Source: Methylobacter sp. S3L5C
GTDB lineage: Bacteria > Pseudomonadota > Gammaproteobacteria > Methylococcales > Methylomonadaceae
Reading direction: 5' to 3'
DNA length: 64,000 nt
Assembly: GCF_022788635.1 (NCBI RefSeq)
Contig: NZ_CP076024.1
Location: 3,472,001 to 3,536,000 of the forward strand
The first letter of the stretch is position 1. The number at the start of each line of letters is the position of its first letter. Under the pieces are notes generated by a model, which saw only the letters and a program-made list of their open reading frames with translations, ran no database searches and had not been told where the DNA came from. This document shows positions 1-8,813 of this stretch, one piece after another. Both the position numbers and the translations under genes were made by a program.

Positions 1-1053
1 GTTCGCCAACGCTTGGCAGAAGCGTCGTACTCGACCTTCATCTTGGGTAATTTGCTGTTTAATGGCACGGCACTGCTGGTGTTCCCAGAACTGTTCAACA
101 TACACTGGATTTATCTGGTTAGCTATCCCATCGTGTTTTCCAATTGCGCTTATATCCTGTTCGTAATGTCCTTATTGAAAATTCGGCATAACAATTATCC
201 TCGCCTTTACACGGCTGGAATAATTCTATTGGCACTGCTGGTCGGACTGATTATACTGGCGGTGCTCAAACCGCACTGGTCGCTGGAGATTGCTCGTTAT
301 GGTGTCGGAGTGTTCCTGATTTACGGTTTAACTGCTGGGATAGTGCGCTCGCTTAAAGGTAGCATTACTGCGCGTCTTTATCTATGTGCCATTGGAACGT
401 TTTTTGTGTTGGGAATTACCACAATCTCGGTTAACAATCTCAGTTTCTTTACCCTATACGTCGAACATATGGGCCTTTTTTCTGTGTCGGTAGAGATCCT
501 GCTGCTGGCTCTGCTACAATCTTATCAGTTTGCCCAGCTTTATCGCGAAAAGGAGTATGCGGTAGAACGAATGGAGCTGAGTAATCGCATTTCCCATACA
601 GATGCCCTGACCGGTCTGCCCAACCGTTTGGCGCTGGATCTCGCGCTGGAAAACTTGCCGCAGCATGGCAGCCTGACCTTTATCGATATGGACGGTCTCA
701 AGTATTACAATGACCGGTTCGGGCATGAACGTGGCGATGGATTGCTGTGCACTTTCGCTATACACTTAAGTCAGCGTTTGGGAGACGCTGCCCAGGCACA
801 CCGTCTGGGCGGCGACGAGTTTGCCATTACCTGCGAGCAAGGGGATGTGCCATGGGTCGAAAGAATGCTGACGCAGGCAGTTGATGACTTACGTGCCAAT
901 GGGTTTGAGTCTGCCGGCGCGAGTTCCGGTTCGGCGCATATCCACGAAATTCAAGGCAAAGAAGATATTAAGCATATGGCTGATTGCCGAATGTACGTAA
1001 ATAAGCGTTTGCGCAAGCGGAGTCGCTATGGAGATCATGAAAATCAGATCTAA
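1..1053 (+). CDS. Membrane-bound diguanylate cyclase (7TM sensor + GGDEF), 5' end missing
   Basis: The reading frame is open to the left edge, so the N-terminus lies outside the window. The visible part has about seven hydrophobic segments (roughly the first 180 residues), resembling a 7TMR-DISM-type sensor. A GGDEF domain follows: its opening LTGLPNR and IDMDGLKYYNDRFGH motifs are present and the catalytic GGDEF signature is intact at nt 808-822. It should make cyclic di-GMP from two GTP at the inner membrane. No RxxD inhibitory site is visible at the usual spacing before GGDEF, so product inhibition may be lacking. No EAL domain is present. The 3' end overlaps the next gene by 26 nt. Confidence 0.85.
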   Translation, partial: VRQRLAEASYSTFILGNLLFNGTALLVFPELFNIHWIYLVSYPIVFSNCAYILFVMSLLKIRHNNYPRLYTAGIILLALLVGLIILAVLKPHWSLEIARYGVGVFLIYGLTAGIVRSLKGSITARLYLCAIGTFFVLGITTISVNNLSFFTLYVEHMGLFSVSVEILLLALLQSYQFAQLYREKEYAVERMELSNRISHTDALTGLPNRLALDLALENLPQHGSLTFIDMDGLKYYNDRFGHERGDGLLCTFAIHLSQRLGDAAQAHRLGGDEFAITCEQGDVPWVERMLTQAVDDLRANGFESAGASSGSAHIHEIQGKEDIKHMADCRMYVNKRLRKRSRYGDHENQI

Positions 1054-2230
1054 CATAACTAGCAGGAAAAATGTAATGCAGCGCTTTTGTGGCTTGGTTT
1101 GGCCGATCGTTTTGTCGATAACATTACCGCTTGTGGCTGCATGGTTTGCATATCCTGAAACGCATTTACCGCCTGGCTTCGGGATTTTTCCGCCGCTGGT
1201 TGTGGACAACCCTCCCGGTTTCAATTTGGTAATCTTCGTTGCGTTGGCGCTAATTGAAGCTGCCATCGTCTTCTTTCTGTTGTTTCCTCAATGGTTCGGC
1301 TTTAATATCCCGACCCCGCCGCCCAAGCCTGTCTCGGCGCGATTCCCTGTGTGGTTTTGGATAGGCACGGTGCTAACGCTATTTTTTTGGTGGCTGATGT
1401 GGAAACGGGTCACGCCTTTTGGCGACCTAGTGTATTATGCCTTTACGCCCATGTGGTGGGGCTTTATTTTGGCGCTTGACGGGCTGGTATATCATCGTAA
1501 CGACGGTTATTCGCTGCTGGCGGCGCGCCCCAAAACCTTGCTTATCAGTGCAGTCGTCTCTCTGACCGGTTGGTTTTATTTCGAATATTTCGATTATTTC
1601 GCGTTAGGCAATTGGTACTACCCCAACAGTACGATGCCGGAACTCAGTCATACATCTGTCGTACTGCTGTACTTGACTGCCTATACCACAGTCTGGCCTG
1701 CCATTTTCGAGTGGTATACCTTGTTAAATACCTTTCCCCGTTTGGCTAGCCGTTATAGTAACGGCCCAAAAGTAGCTTTACCTGGCGGGTTGCTGTTATG
1801 GGGCGGCTTATTTCTTATCTTTATCGTGGTGTTCTTTCCCTACCCGTTGTTTTGGGTAATGTGGATCGGGCCTTTGGCGATCTTCTCCGGACAACTGATC
1901 AGGAAGAACATATGGAACCCGTTTACTGCGATGGCAGAAGGCAACTGGGGGCCTGCCTTGCTGATGGCGCTTAGCGCCATGTTAAACGGTTTTTTCTGGG
2001 AATTATGGAATTGGGGTAGCGCCCATCCGGCACAACCGGTAACCAATCCTAATTATTGGATGTACGATATTCCTTACGTGAATGTTATCCATATTTTCGC
2101 AGAAATGCCGTTGCTTGGATACATGGGCTACATGCCTTTCGGTATCCTGGCTTGGGCAATATTCATCTGGCTGGGAGCATTGTTCGGCTTTGACACCAAG
2201 CTGCTTAAGGGCGATCTGGATAAAGGTTGA
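1028..2230 (+). CDS. Polytopic membrane protein of unknown function
   Basis: A 400-residue protein with roughly nine or ten hydrophobic stretches, rich in Trp and Phe, and with no soluble domain I recognise. The start chosen (ATG at 1028) overlaps the end of the GGDEF gene, which suggests translational coupling; an alternative ATG lies at 1037. Proline-rich PTPPPKP near residue 97 sits in the loop after the second or third membrane segment. I do not recognise the family. Being coupled to a diguanylate cyclase may mean a shared signal or envelope role, but this is inference. Confidence 0.7.
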   Translation: MEIMKIRSNITSRKNVMQRFCGLVWPIVLSITLPLVAAWFAYPETHLPPGFGIFPPLVVDNPPGFNLVIFVALALIEAAIVFFLLFPQWFGFNIPTPPPKPVSARFPVWFWIGTVLTLFFWWLMWKRVTPFGDLVYYAFTPMWWGFILALDGLVYHRNDGYSLLAARPKTLLISAVVSLTGWFYFEYFDYFALGNWYYPNSTMPELSHTSVVLLYLTAYTTVWPAIFEWYTLLNTFPRLASRYSNGPKVALPGGLLLWGGLFLIFIVVFFPYPLFWVMWIGPLAIFSGQLIRKNIWNPFTAMAEGNWGPALLMALSAMLNGFFWELWNWGSAHPAQPVTNPNYWMYDIPYVNVIHIFAEMPLLGYMGYMPFGILAWAIFIWLGALFGFDTKLLKGDLDKG

Positions 2231-2503
2231 AACAACGCAAGTAGGGATGGGGCGTTGCATGCTGATTTGATCAAGGTGAGTTAACGCGATTACATAAAAA
2301 AGTTGAAAAGTTGCGAATGAAGTGCAAAATATTACAACAAGGTGCCTTTACATTGTCGTAGTATCAGTTGATTTATTAAAATTGACTGACAGGTATAAGT
2401 GAGGCTACTGTCATTAGAAAATCTGGCGGCAATCTCGCTTATGGGTCGTTAGCGCCCCTTGAACAAAGAGCCAATTCCATTCACTTTTTTACCAAAAACT
2501 TGG
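2231..2503. other. Intergenic stretch without a recognised gene
   Basis: AT-rich DNA between the membrane protein and the IS scrap region. I see no gene, RNA or clear terminator here. Confidence 0.5.
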
Positions 2504-2642
2504 GGGAGTGTAAGAAAATTTGTGTAAACTGCCATTAATTAAAATCGGGCATCCTGTCCTGATACATCATCATAAACTGATTAATGGTCGGTTTCCAATC
2601 GCGTAATGGCATGGACCATTTTTTTGACGCATTTTCAATAGC
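2504..2642 (-). mobile_element. Right-end remnant of an IS256-family element
   Basis: Read on the minus strand, this stretch encodes the last 36 residues of an IS256 transposase (AIENASKKWSMPLRDWK and onwards) and then the terminal repeat around GTGTAAACTGCC. Both closely match the right end of the IS256 copy at 57383-57516. The rest of that element is missing here. Confidence 0.8.
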
Positions 2643-3878
2643 CTCTCTGGACTGAAACTGTTGATCACAGTTAAGCCACAATTTTCGATACGTCTCCGTG
2701 GGCAATAACTCATCCCTGAACTGTAAAAACCTGAACGCCTGCGGTTTAGCGGATAGACTATGAATAACATGTCGATAATCAATGCAACGACCCCGTTCAT
2801 GACTACCGGCGTTAGGGTAAACACGAGCGAGTGTGCTGGTTAAGGTTTGGCCAACAAAAAAAGCCAGGCGATCATGGTAAACATGGACGCGAACGTTTTC
2901 ACCAATCATTCTGGATGGGACGGTATAAAGCACCTTTTTGACTTCCAGGGTGCTGCTGCGCGTCACTTTCAGACTGAGCTCGCTATAATCCATGAAGCGC
3001 TCTCTCGGTAAAGCTTGTAAGGCCAGTTGCTCATCTTTAAAGCGGCCTTGGCAGCGTTTGTTTAGGCGCTCTGTAACCTTGTTTAGAAATGCCTGATAAT
3101 CTTTGATGGCGGCAAAATCAGCACTTCCTCTCAGCTTTAGTGCTTGATCCAGTCGTCGTTTAAAGGATCCATGGGCACATTCAATCGCCCCGTTTTCATG
3201 GCTCACGCCACGATTATTGCGTGTTGCCCGCAAGTTATAATGGGCACAGAGCGCATCATAAGATTGCGTCAATTTCTGCTCTTCAACGCTGTTAATAAAA
3301 GCCGCACTTAAACTGTCGGTACGATGCTCAACAGGACTGCCACCGGCCAGCGTTAACGCTGACTGCAAGCCATCGGCCAAGGCGGAATAACTTTCACCGC
3401 CCAAAATGATCTGTACATAACGCCAACCACTATAAGCAAAACGAAACTGGTACAAGAGATGGGTAAACACTTTATTCTGGATGGTAATTTCGGTATTTGG
3501 ATGACTGAAGTCTGATAAGCCTTGCTGTCCAGCCGGCACGGACTGACGAAAGATCACCACTTTCTCCGGTCCTTCGGTTGCTTTCCACTGTTTGACACGA
3601 CGCTGAAGGGTTCGCAATACGCTAAAGGGAAATTTACCGGCATGTTCATCTTCCAGATATTCCCAAAGTGTTAAGCCCGTTAGTTGCGCTTCTTTCTCTA
3701 GCAAGGGCACCAATTCTTTTTTCCAAATAGCTTCCAAAGGGTCTTCACGAGTACGCCAATGACGTTCTCCATGAATTGATAATCGTTCACCTTTTTCTAT
3801 TCTTCGACCGGAACGCTCAGAAATGGAGGCTTTAGCTGCTGCGGTTTCTTGGCTTTTTCCTGATTTACGTGTGTTCAT
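2535..3878 (-). pseudogene. Chimeric transposase: IS21 IstA fused to an IS256 transposase tail
   Basis: The first ~412 residues resemble IstA of IS21-family elements. The N-terminus carries SERSGRRIEKG, and the likely DDE core includes RTDSLSAAF and SHENGAIECAHGSFKRR, followed by a C-terminal beta-barrel-like part. The last ~36 residues are the tail of an IS256-type transposase, nearly identical to residues ending at 57483. The join (about 2642) is in frame. No istB helper ATPase gene is adjacent, so the element is probably dead as an IS21. The fusion most simply reflects a deletion or insertion joining two elements. Whether the chimera is made or active is unknown. Confidence 0.8.
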
Positions 3879-4020
3879 ATATAAACTCTCTTGACGTTAA
3901 GTGATACGTTTTCCAGCCAAGGGTGGACTCCAAAAAATTGAAATACACCCTTGTCCTACATATCGGTCAACCGGTCAAGATAATTGACGCCGACCGGACA
4001 GGGTAATTGTCGCCGAACAT
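2643..4020 (-). mobile_element. IS21-family remnant (istA and one end)
   Basis: This covers the istA part of the chimeric ORF plus a left flank holding repeated end motifs (3981-4018), as IS21 elements have multiple end repeats. The istB gene and the other end are missing. Confidence 0.65.
3981..4018. repeat. IS21-type terminal direct repeats
   Basis: Two imperfect direct copies, TAATTGACGCCGACC (3981-3995) and TAATTGTCGCCGAAC (4004-4018), start 23 nt apart directly beside the interrupted receptor gene. Their position and repetition fit transposase binding sites at an IS21 end. Confidence 0.6.
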
Positions 4021-4137
4021 CTAGGTGACCGTTTTGGCATGAATCCAACAGGCACTCCCGACACCATCGTTCCTTATGGCAGAAACCTGGCTGGCATGGG
4101 ACGTTCAGTTTATGTCGGTGTGAATATCAAATATTAA
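4021..4137 (+). pseudogene. C-terminal stub of a TonB-dependent receptor
   Basis: The frame running into the TAA at 4135-4137 reads GDRFGMNPTGTPDTIVPYG, then RNLAGMGRSVYVGVNIKY. This is typical of the last beta strands of a TonB-dependent outer-membrane receptor, which end in an aromatic residue. Only about 38 codons remain; the upstream part is replaced by the IS21/IS256 debris. The substrate of the lost receptor cannot be told. Confidence 0.65.
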
Positions 4138-4230
4138 TCTGCTTGGCAAGATGTTTCAGTCAAGCCCAATCAGCTAATAGAGAACTTATACTAAATGTTA
4201 AGTTAAGTAGCTTGTGTCAAGTTAATGAAT

Positions 4231-4272
4231 CACGTTCTGTTCCTAAAATAAATATTTTGGAAACAGAACGTG
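4231..4272. repeat. Long inverted repeat (hairpin)
   Basis: Two 20-nt arms, starting CACGTTCTGTT and ending AACAGAACGTG, pair with two mismatches around a 2-nt loop. No T-run follows, so it is not a classic intrinsic terminator. It could be a small palindromic element or an operator upstream of the HMA gene. Confidence 0.6.
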
Positions 4273-4538
4273 TTCAGCGATATTTTTCTTATCCAACAGC
4301 GTTATGGCTGAACTTCCTCAATCTGGTTTACTGGCTAACTAACTACCATGGCAGATGCTAAATCAGTAAAAAATGTGCTAACATTAGTATTACAGTGTTC
4401 TCTAATATAAATTGATGGGACACAATTAACTTGAAGATAATAATTAATTTGCAACGCCGTAAGTTATTAAAGTACGCAGCCGTCGCCATTACCAGTACGG
4501 CCACTGATGACCATTATCGTTTTTTATAAGAGTTTACC

Positions 4539-5588
4539 ATGACCCAACGTACACTTTCGTTTCCTGTTAGCGGCATGCATTGTGCCGGCTGTGAAGCCGT
4601 TATTTGTTCTGCTGTGAAGGAGTTGCCGGGGATTGACACGGTTAGCGCTGATCATATCGCCAAAAAAGTACAGGTTAGCTTTGATGATGTACTCACCTCA
4701 CCGTCAGCAATTCTGGCCTGTATCGAAAGCAAAGGTTATAACTATGGTGTCCAGGTCGAAAAATTTTTATGGGGACCACGCTTACAACAACTCGCCGTAT
4801 TTTTAGTATTGCTGGTTCTGGTGGGAGGAGTCGCCTTCTGGGGGAAAAGCCTCATGCCCGGATTAATGAAGCAATTCGATGCACGTCTTGGCTATGGTGT
4901 AATCTTTACCGTGGGGTTTCTTACCGGTTTTCATTGCATTGGTATGTGCGGTGGTTTTGTGATGAATTACACTCAAGGCTTACAAGAACGCGGACGACGA
5001 GCGGTATTTTTTGCCCATTTGTCCTATGCGCTAGGCAAGAATCTCTCTTATGCTCTGCTCGGTGCCGGATTCGGTGCGTTGGGTGCCGTTCTTACCATCA
5101 CTCCACATATGCGTGGAATCGCCGCACTGGTAGCAGGGATATTTTTAGTGCTGTTTGGTTTGACCATGCTCAAACTGTTGCCCAAATTTCGTCTGCCGTC
5201 TCTGCGATCCAAATCGGGATCAGTCACGCAACAAATCTATCGTGATCTCAAACCCAGACGCAACCCCTTTAGTATCGGCTTTTTAAGCGGTTTTTTACTG
5301 GGCTGCGGCCCGCTACAAGCCATGTATATCATGGCACTCGGTATCGCTAATCCCTTGGAAGGTGCTTTATTGCTGCTGTGTTTTGGCACCGGCACATTAA
5401 TTCCTTTATTGACTTTCGGTATATTCGCCAGCGCACTTAGCGCAAAAATCCAGAACCAGTTAATGGCCGTATCCGGTATTCTCGTTATTCTTATGGGCTT
5501 GATGATGACAGATCGCGGACTAAAACTAACCCAGTCCGGTTATAACTTCTCGACAGTTGTAGAGCGGTTTTCAGTGCCACATCCTTAG
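4539..5588 (+). CDS. HMA-domain / DsbD-2 (TauE-SafE-like) membrane fusion protein
   Basis: Residues 1-70 form a heavy-metal-associated domain with the metal ligand motif GMHCAGC (Cys15, Cys18). A membrane anchor follows near residues 83-105. The remainder is a six-helix module of the DsbD_2 / sulfite-exporter-like type, with conserved GFHCIGMCGG (His132, Cys133, Cys137) and GCGPLQ motifs. Proteins of this architecture are linked to copper handling, for example delivery to copper enzymes or detoxification; the precise role is inferred. A soluble loop rich in basic residues separates the membrane halves. It is followed by a periplasmic rhodanese, which may be cotranscribed (74-nt gap). Confidence 0.85.
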   Translation: MTQRTLSFPVSGMHCAGCEAVICSAVKELPGIDTVSADHIAKKVQVSFDDVLTSPSAILACIESKGYNYGVQVEKFLWGPRLQQLAVFLVLLVLVGGVAFWGKSLMPGLMKQFDARLGYGVIFTVGFLTGFHCIGMCGGFVMNYTQGLQERGRRAVFFAHLSYALGKNLSYALLGAGFGALGAVLTITPHMRGIAALVAGIFLVLFGLTMLKLLPKFRLPSLRSKSGSVTQQIYRDLKPRRNPFSIGFLSGFLLGCGPLQAMYIMALGIANPLEGALLLLCFGTGTLIPLLTFGIFASALSAKIQNQLMAVSGILVILMGLMMTDRGLKLTQSGYNFSTVVERFSVPHP

Positions 5589-5662
5589 TTTTGCCATTAG
5601 GCAATGCCAAGATAGATGTTTTTTTAATGACACACTTTGCAAAATTAATAACCCAAGGAAAG

Positions 5663-6190
5663 ATGATGAAGAAAAAGTACCGTATCCTGATGGCCTTATG
5701 CATGTTTGTGACTACTGCCGCATTGGCGGGCAATAGCTTGTTAAAAGAAACGGACATTGAAGCGGTGGCACTTAAAGTAGCCACAGAAACCGTGCAAGGT
5801 GGTTATAAACTTTTGAGCGTGGCTGAGCTTAAACAAATGATTGATGCCAAAGAAAACTTTGTGCTAATTGATGCACACCCTACCGAAGAATACAATCTGG
5901 CTTACATTGATGGCGCACGGCATTTTGGGTTTCAATCCAATCATTCGGGCAATTGGGAAAAAGATATAACGATGCCTAATAATTTTACTCAGGAGGATTA
6001 TCGTGTCTTACTGGGTGCTGATAAAAATAAGAAAATCGTCACTTATTGCGGTCTTACCAAATGTGGCCGCTCACATAATGCGGCATCTTGGGCAAAAAAA
6101 CTGGGCTACACCAATGTATACCGTGCGCCAGGTGGTATTTCTGCATGGATAGATAGCGGTTATTCCTACAAAACCAATCACAACAAGTAA
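5663..6190 (+). CDS. Exported rhodanese-domain protein
   Basis: The ATG at 5663 is preferred over a longer frame from 5591. It has an AAGGA ribosome site just upstream and gives a clear signal peptide (MMKKK, hydrophobic core, cut near ALA-GNS). The 175-residue product has a single rhodanese domain with the active-site Cys129 in TYCGLTKCGRS. A second cysteine (Cys134) lies in the active loop, so a disulfide is possible. A sulfur-transfer or redox role in the periplasm is likely. Its position behind the HMA/DsbD-2 gene suggests a joint role in metal or thiol chemistry outside the inner membrane, which is inference. Confidence 0.8.
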   Translation: MMKKKYRILMALCMFVTTAALAGNSLLKETDIEAVALKVATETVQGGYKLLSVAELKQMIDAKENFVLIDAHPTEEYNLAYIDGARHFGFQSNHSGNWEKDITMPNNFTQEDYRVLLGADKNKKIVTYCGLTKCGRSHNAASWAKKLGYTNVYRAPGGISAWIDSGYSYKTNHNK

Positions 6191-6322
6191 TGGATGTAAC
6201 CATTATTCGGCATTTCATGTAACAAAAATTATTTGATTGTCACACGCAAGTTATTAATTTTAAGCACATCAAAAAGATGTGTAACGGAATAGATAAAGGG
6301 GGGAATCACCGGGGCTTTTTTG

Positions 6323-7210
6323 TTACGCGACATTAGTCTGTTGGTCTGTTTTCGTTGCTACCGCATAAATAACGTTAGTTTCAATTGCATTCACCTGACC
6401 TTCAACAAGACGTGATAAATTTCCCTGGCGCACACGATCCAAGGTATCCGTATCCAGTTGCTCAAGCGTTCCTCGGTAGCCGCTACCCATGGCGATTTTC
6501 CACCAGTCATCCGGTAAATTTAAAGGATGCGTTCCTGCTTCGGCAAGAATGTCGACGTTGCACACATTAGCTTTCGCAAGCATTGCTCTGAGGCCGTCCG
6601 GCTCTGAAATACGGTCCCAAGGATTAAAGCCATGATGCAGATCGGGACGTTCGATATTGATGACATCCCAAAAAGCGCGGTTGGCCGGCTCGAATAAATG
6701 TGGCCCCCAAGTGGTAATGGCCAGTCTGCCGCCGGGTTTCACCATACGCCATAATTCCTTGACTGCCTCGGTCATGTCCGGAACGAAGAAAATACCGAAG
6801 ACGCATACCACCGCATCGAAACTATCATCGGGATAACCCAGAGCCAGCATGTCGCCAACGTGAAACTCAATGTTTTCCAAACGCCTGACTTCCGCCTTGG
6901 CTTTGGCCAGATCAATCAGGCGTTCGGCAAGATCAGCCGCAATAACGTGTCCATCCGGCCCGACCATTTCTGCCGCCGGCAACGCAGAACCTCCGCTGCC
7001 TGAACAAACATCCAGCACGCGTTCGCCAGGTTGCAGATTGATTCGTTCAATGGTTCGTCTGCCAAAGCGATGCCAAAAAGAGCTGACCGGATGGTCGAAG
7101 TGATCTGCGGCGGCATTGTAGGCTTTCGCTGCCTTCGCTTTTGCCTCATCTGTGTTTTGGCCATTTTTGGCACTAGTGCTTAAAATATCTATTTCCACTG
7201 ACTCGGTCAT
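6323..7210 (-). CDS. Class I SAM-dependent methyltransferase
   Basis: A 295-residue protein with a Rossmann methyltransferase core. Motif I VLDVCSGSGG (residues 65-74) binds S-adenosylmethionine; an acidic residue ends strand 2 (IAADLAE), and GDMLALGYPDDSFDAVVC and LWRMVKPGGRL match motifs II and III of UbiE/Methyltransf_11 enzymes. The substrate is not evident. A decayed arsC/acr3 piece lies immediately upstream on the same strand, so an arsenic-related role could be suspected. However, the conserved cysteine set of ArsM is not evident, and I do not call it arsM. Confidence 0.8.
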   Translation of the reverse strand: MTESVEIDILSTSAKNGQNTDEAKAKAAKAYNAAADHFDHPVSSFWHRFGRRTIERINLQPGERVLDVCSGSGGSALPAAEMVGPDGHVIAADLAERLIDLAKAKAEVRRLENIEFHVGDMLALGYPDDSFDAVVCVFGIFFVPDMTEAVKELWRMVKPGGRLAITTWGPHLFEPANRAFWDVINIERPDLHHGFNPWDRISEPDGLRAMLAKANVCNVDILAEAGTHPLNLPDDWWKIAMGSGYRGTLEQLDTDTLDRVRQGNLSRLVEGQVNAIETNVIYAVATKTDQQTNVA

Positions 7211-7278
7211 GATTACTCTCTCGTTGAATTAGTTTGTGGCGATTAGTTAAAAAAGAACTAATCAATATTGGTTGATTT

Positions 7279-7535
7279 TTACCTTACGGCATAAAACCGT
7301 TTCCTGAAGAAAAACGCCACATTTGTTAGCGCAATCATAACCGGCACTTCAATCGGTTGTCCAGGCCAAACGGGACAAACCTGATTGGCGGCATTATCAC
7401 AAACCGTGATCACAAAATCGAGGGCTATGGCAACAGGTTTAGCAAACTCAATTCCAGCTCTAAACGCTCAAGGGCAAGTGGGTTAACGTGATGAGAAGGA
7501 AAATTACCAATGATAAAAGCCTGAAACTGGCCATT
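7279..7535 (-). pseudogene. arsC: Decayed arsC fused to the tail of an acr3-like arsenite exporter
   Basis: Three pieces can be read on the minus strand. The first, near 7440-7535, is [24 protein letters not shown], the N-terminal part of the LMW-phosphatase type of arsenate reductase (family form: AFSAGSHP..VNPLAL). After a frameshift comes [21 protein letters not shown], the ArsC core with its VCDNAA and CPVWPGQP motifs. This then runs directly into [20 protein letters not shown] with a stop at 7279-7281. That ending resembles the last helix of an ACR3-type arsenite transporter rather than ArsC. The start codon is gone. The locus appears to be an ars operon collapsed by an internal deletion. 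Confidence 0.65.
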
Positions 7536-7571
7536 ACGCTATTTACTTAGGAATGAACACGAAATAGTTTG

Positions 7572-7595
7572 AGCAACAAATATAAAATTGTTGCT
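7572..7595. repeat. Hairpin AGCAACAA / TTGTTGCT
   Basis: An 8-bp perfect inverted repeat with an 8-nt AT loop lies upstream of the arsC remnant. It could be an operator or terminator left from the old operon; no T-run supports a terminator on the plus strand. Confidence 0.4.
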
Positions 7596-7684
7596 TCACG
7601 AATAGCAATGTAATGTCGGAATCGCGTTGACAGGACACACTTAAAATAATGAAAATTGGTGCTGTTAAGGCACATCGCAATAAC

Positions 7685-7873
7685 CTAAACGACTCGTCTC
7701 AAAAGAGATGTCAGTTTTTTATGTCTTATGCGAAACAAGGCCAACCCTGTGGATAGAATAATGAGTAGATTTAAAAAAACGGCGGCAATGGCGATCAGGA
7801 TCGTTAGAACAAGCACAGCCGACTTAGTGTGCGTGCCGTTCGCGCTTTTTGATTTAGGTTTTTTATAAGACAC
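7685..7873 (-). CDS. Possible small single-span membrane protein
   Basis: A 62-codon frame starting with GTG; it has a basic N-terminus, one strong hydrophobic segment (about residues 19-48) and a basic tail. There is no clear ribosome site and no recognised family. It may be a chance frame. Confidence 0.2.
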   Translation of the reverse strand: MSYKKPKSKSANGTHTKSAVLVLTILIAIAAVFLNLLIILSTGLALFRIRHKKLTSLLRRVV

Positions 7874-7903
7874 TCGATGTCGTATATATCACGTTAGGAA
7901 CTA

Positions 7904-8458
7904 ATGAAACAAGACAAGCACTTCCAAATAATTGAAGCTGATGAATCCCACGTCGATTACCTTATCGATTTCGGACGAAGATCTTTTGTCGATACTTATA
8001 AAGGTACTTTATCAATAAGAGATTTGGAGGAATACACCAACGATGCATTTTCAAAATCAACTATAACTGCTGAAATCAACGATCCCTCGATGAACTATTT
8101 TGTATGCAGAGATTTAGAATCAAACCTGTATGGATACTCAAAATTAATCCTGTCTTCTTCTCCCGGATGCGTTGATCCCGATCGTACCATTGAACTTCAA
8201 CGTCTTTATGTTGATGAAAGTTACAGAGAACGAGGGATAGGGAAGCCACTATTAATGCATGCTGAGTTATATGCCGGGAATCGAGGTTTTCGCAGTATTT
8301 GGTTGCGGGTCTGGGATGGAAATGTCATCGCGCAGAGGAAATATTTAAATTGGCATTACTTGGTGGTTGGAAAAGAACAGTATCAAGTTGGAAGAGATGC
8401 AAGAACCGTGATTCTGATGCAGAAATATTGTCAAACAGATAATACTTTAAGCGAGTGA
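7904..8458 (+). CDS. GNAT-family N-acetyltransferase
   Basis: A 184-residue GNAT protein. The acetyl-CoA binding loop is RERGIGK (residues 108-114) after the beta-4 strand LQRLYVDESY. The usual WxxN/xxA.xxY region is seen as VWDGNVIAQRKYLNW. An AGGA ribosome site precedes the ATG at 7904. It should move an acetyl group from acetyl-CoA to an amine; the substrate is unknown. It stands alone. Confidence 0.8.
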   Translation: MKQDKHFQIIEADESHVDYLIDFGRRSFVDTYKGTLSIRDLEEYTNDAFSKSTITAEINDPSMNYFVCRDLESNLYGYSKLILSSSPGCVDPDRTIELQRLYVDESYRERGIGKPLLMHAELYAGNRGFRSIWLRVWDGNVIAQRKYLNWHYLVVGKEQYQVGRDARTVILMQKYCQTDNTLSE

Positions 8459-8813
8459 AATTATGTTATTTAAGATGCCATTCACTAAAATATGCGATGA
8501 GAGAAAACCTAAATTTGATCAGACCGAATAACCTTATAACGGAAATTTCAGATCTACTATTGGCTGGTCGCTTTCCGTGAGTATGGTCCCATTTAGAAAT
8601 CTGGATTTCTCCCCTGCAAGGCATAGAGATCCTTACGCGAAGCGGATTGATAATCCGCAAATTAGGCGCGTCGCATTTGACTCAGTCACATAAACTTAAG
8701 ATAAAGACTAGCGGAACTTTTCACACGGTTAGACTTGAAGCCTCATTAACCCTTATTAGATCAAATTTAAAATAAATGATATTATACCTTTTGCTTATTA
8801 TATTTATTTCTCT
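8459..8813. other. Intergenic region with one small perfect dyad
   Basis: No gene recognised. A 7-bp perfect inverted repeat, GCGGATT-gat-AATCCGC (8642-8658), has the shape of a tRNA anticodon arm but the other tRNA arms are not present. The MarR promoter should lie near 8760-8800. Confidence 0.4.

Noticed and set aside
4143-4361. 72-codon frame after the receptor stub
   Set aside because: It runs through the long palindrome, has no ribosome site and no protein-like pattern.
6262-6320. Terminator between the rhodanese and methyltransferase genes
   Set aside because: Only a 6-bp stem (CACATC/GATGTG) with no T-run; the later GGGG...T6 stretch has no pairing arm.
6323-7210. arsM assignment for the methyltransferase
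   Set aside because: It lies beside an arsC remnant, but I do not see the conserved ArsM cysteine set, so only a general methyltransferase is called.
8600-8690. tRNA-Ile(GAT)-like anticodon arm (GCGGA-TTGATAA-TCCGC)
   Set aside because: The loop and stem fit, but the acceptor stem is absent, the D arm is misplaced and the T arm lacks TTC; probably chance or a very decayed remnant.
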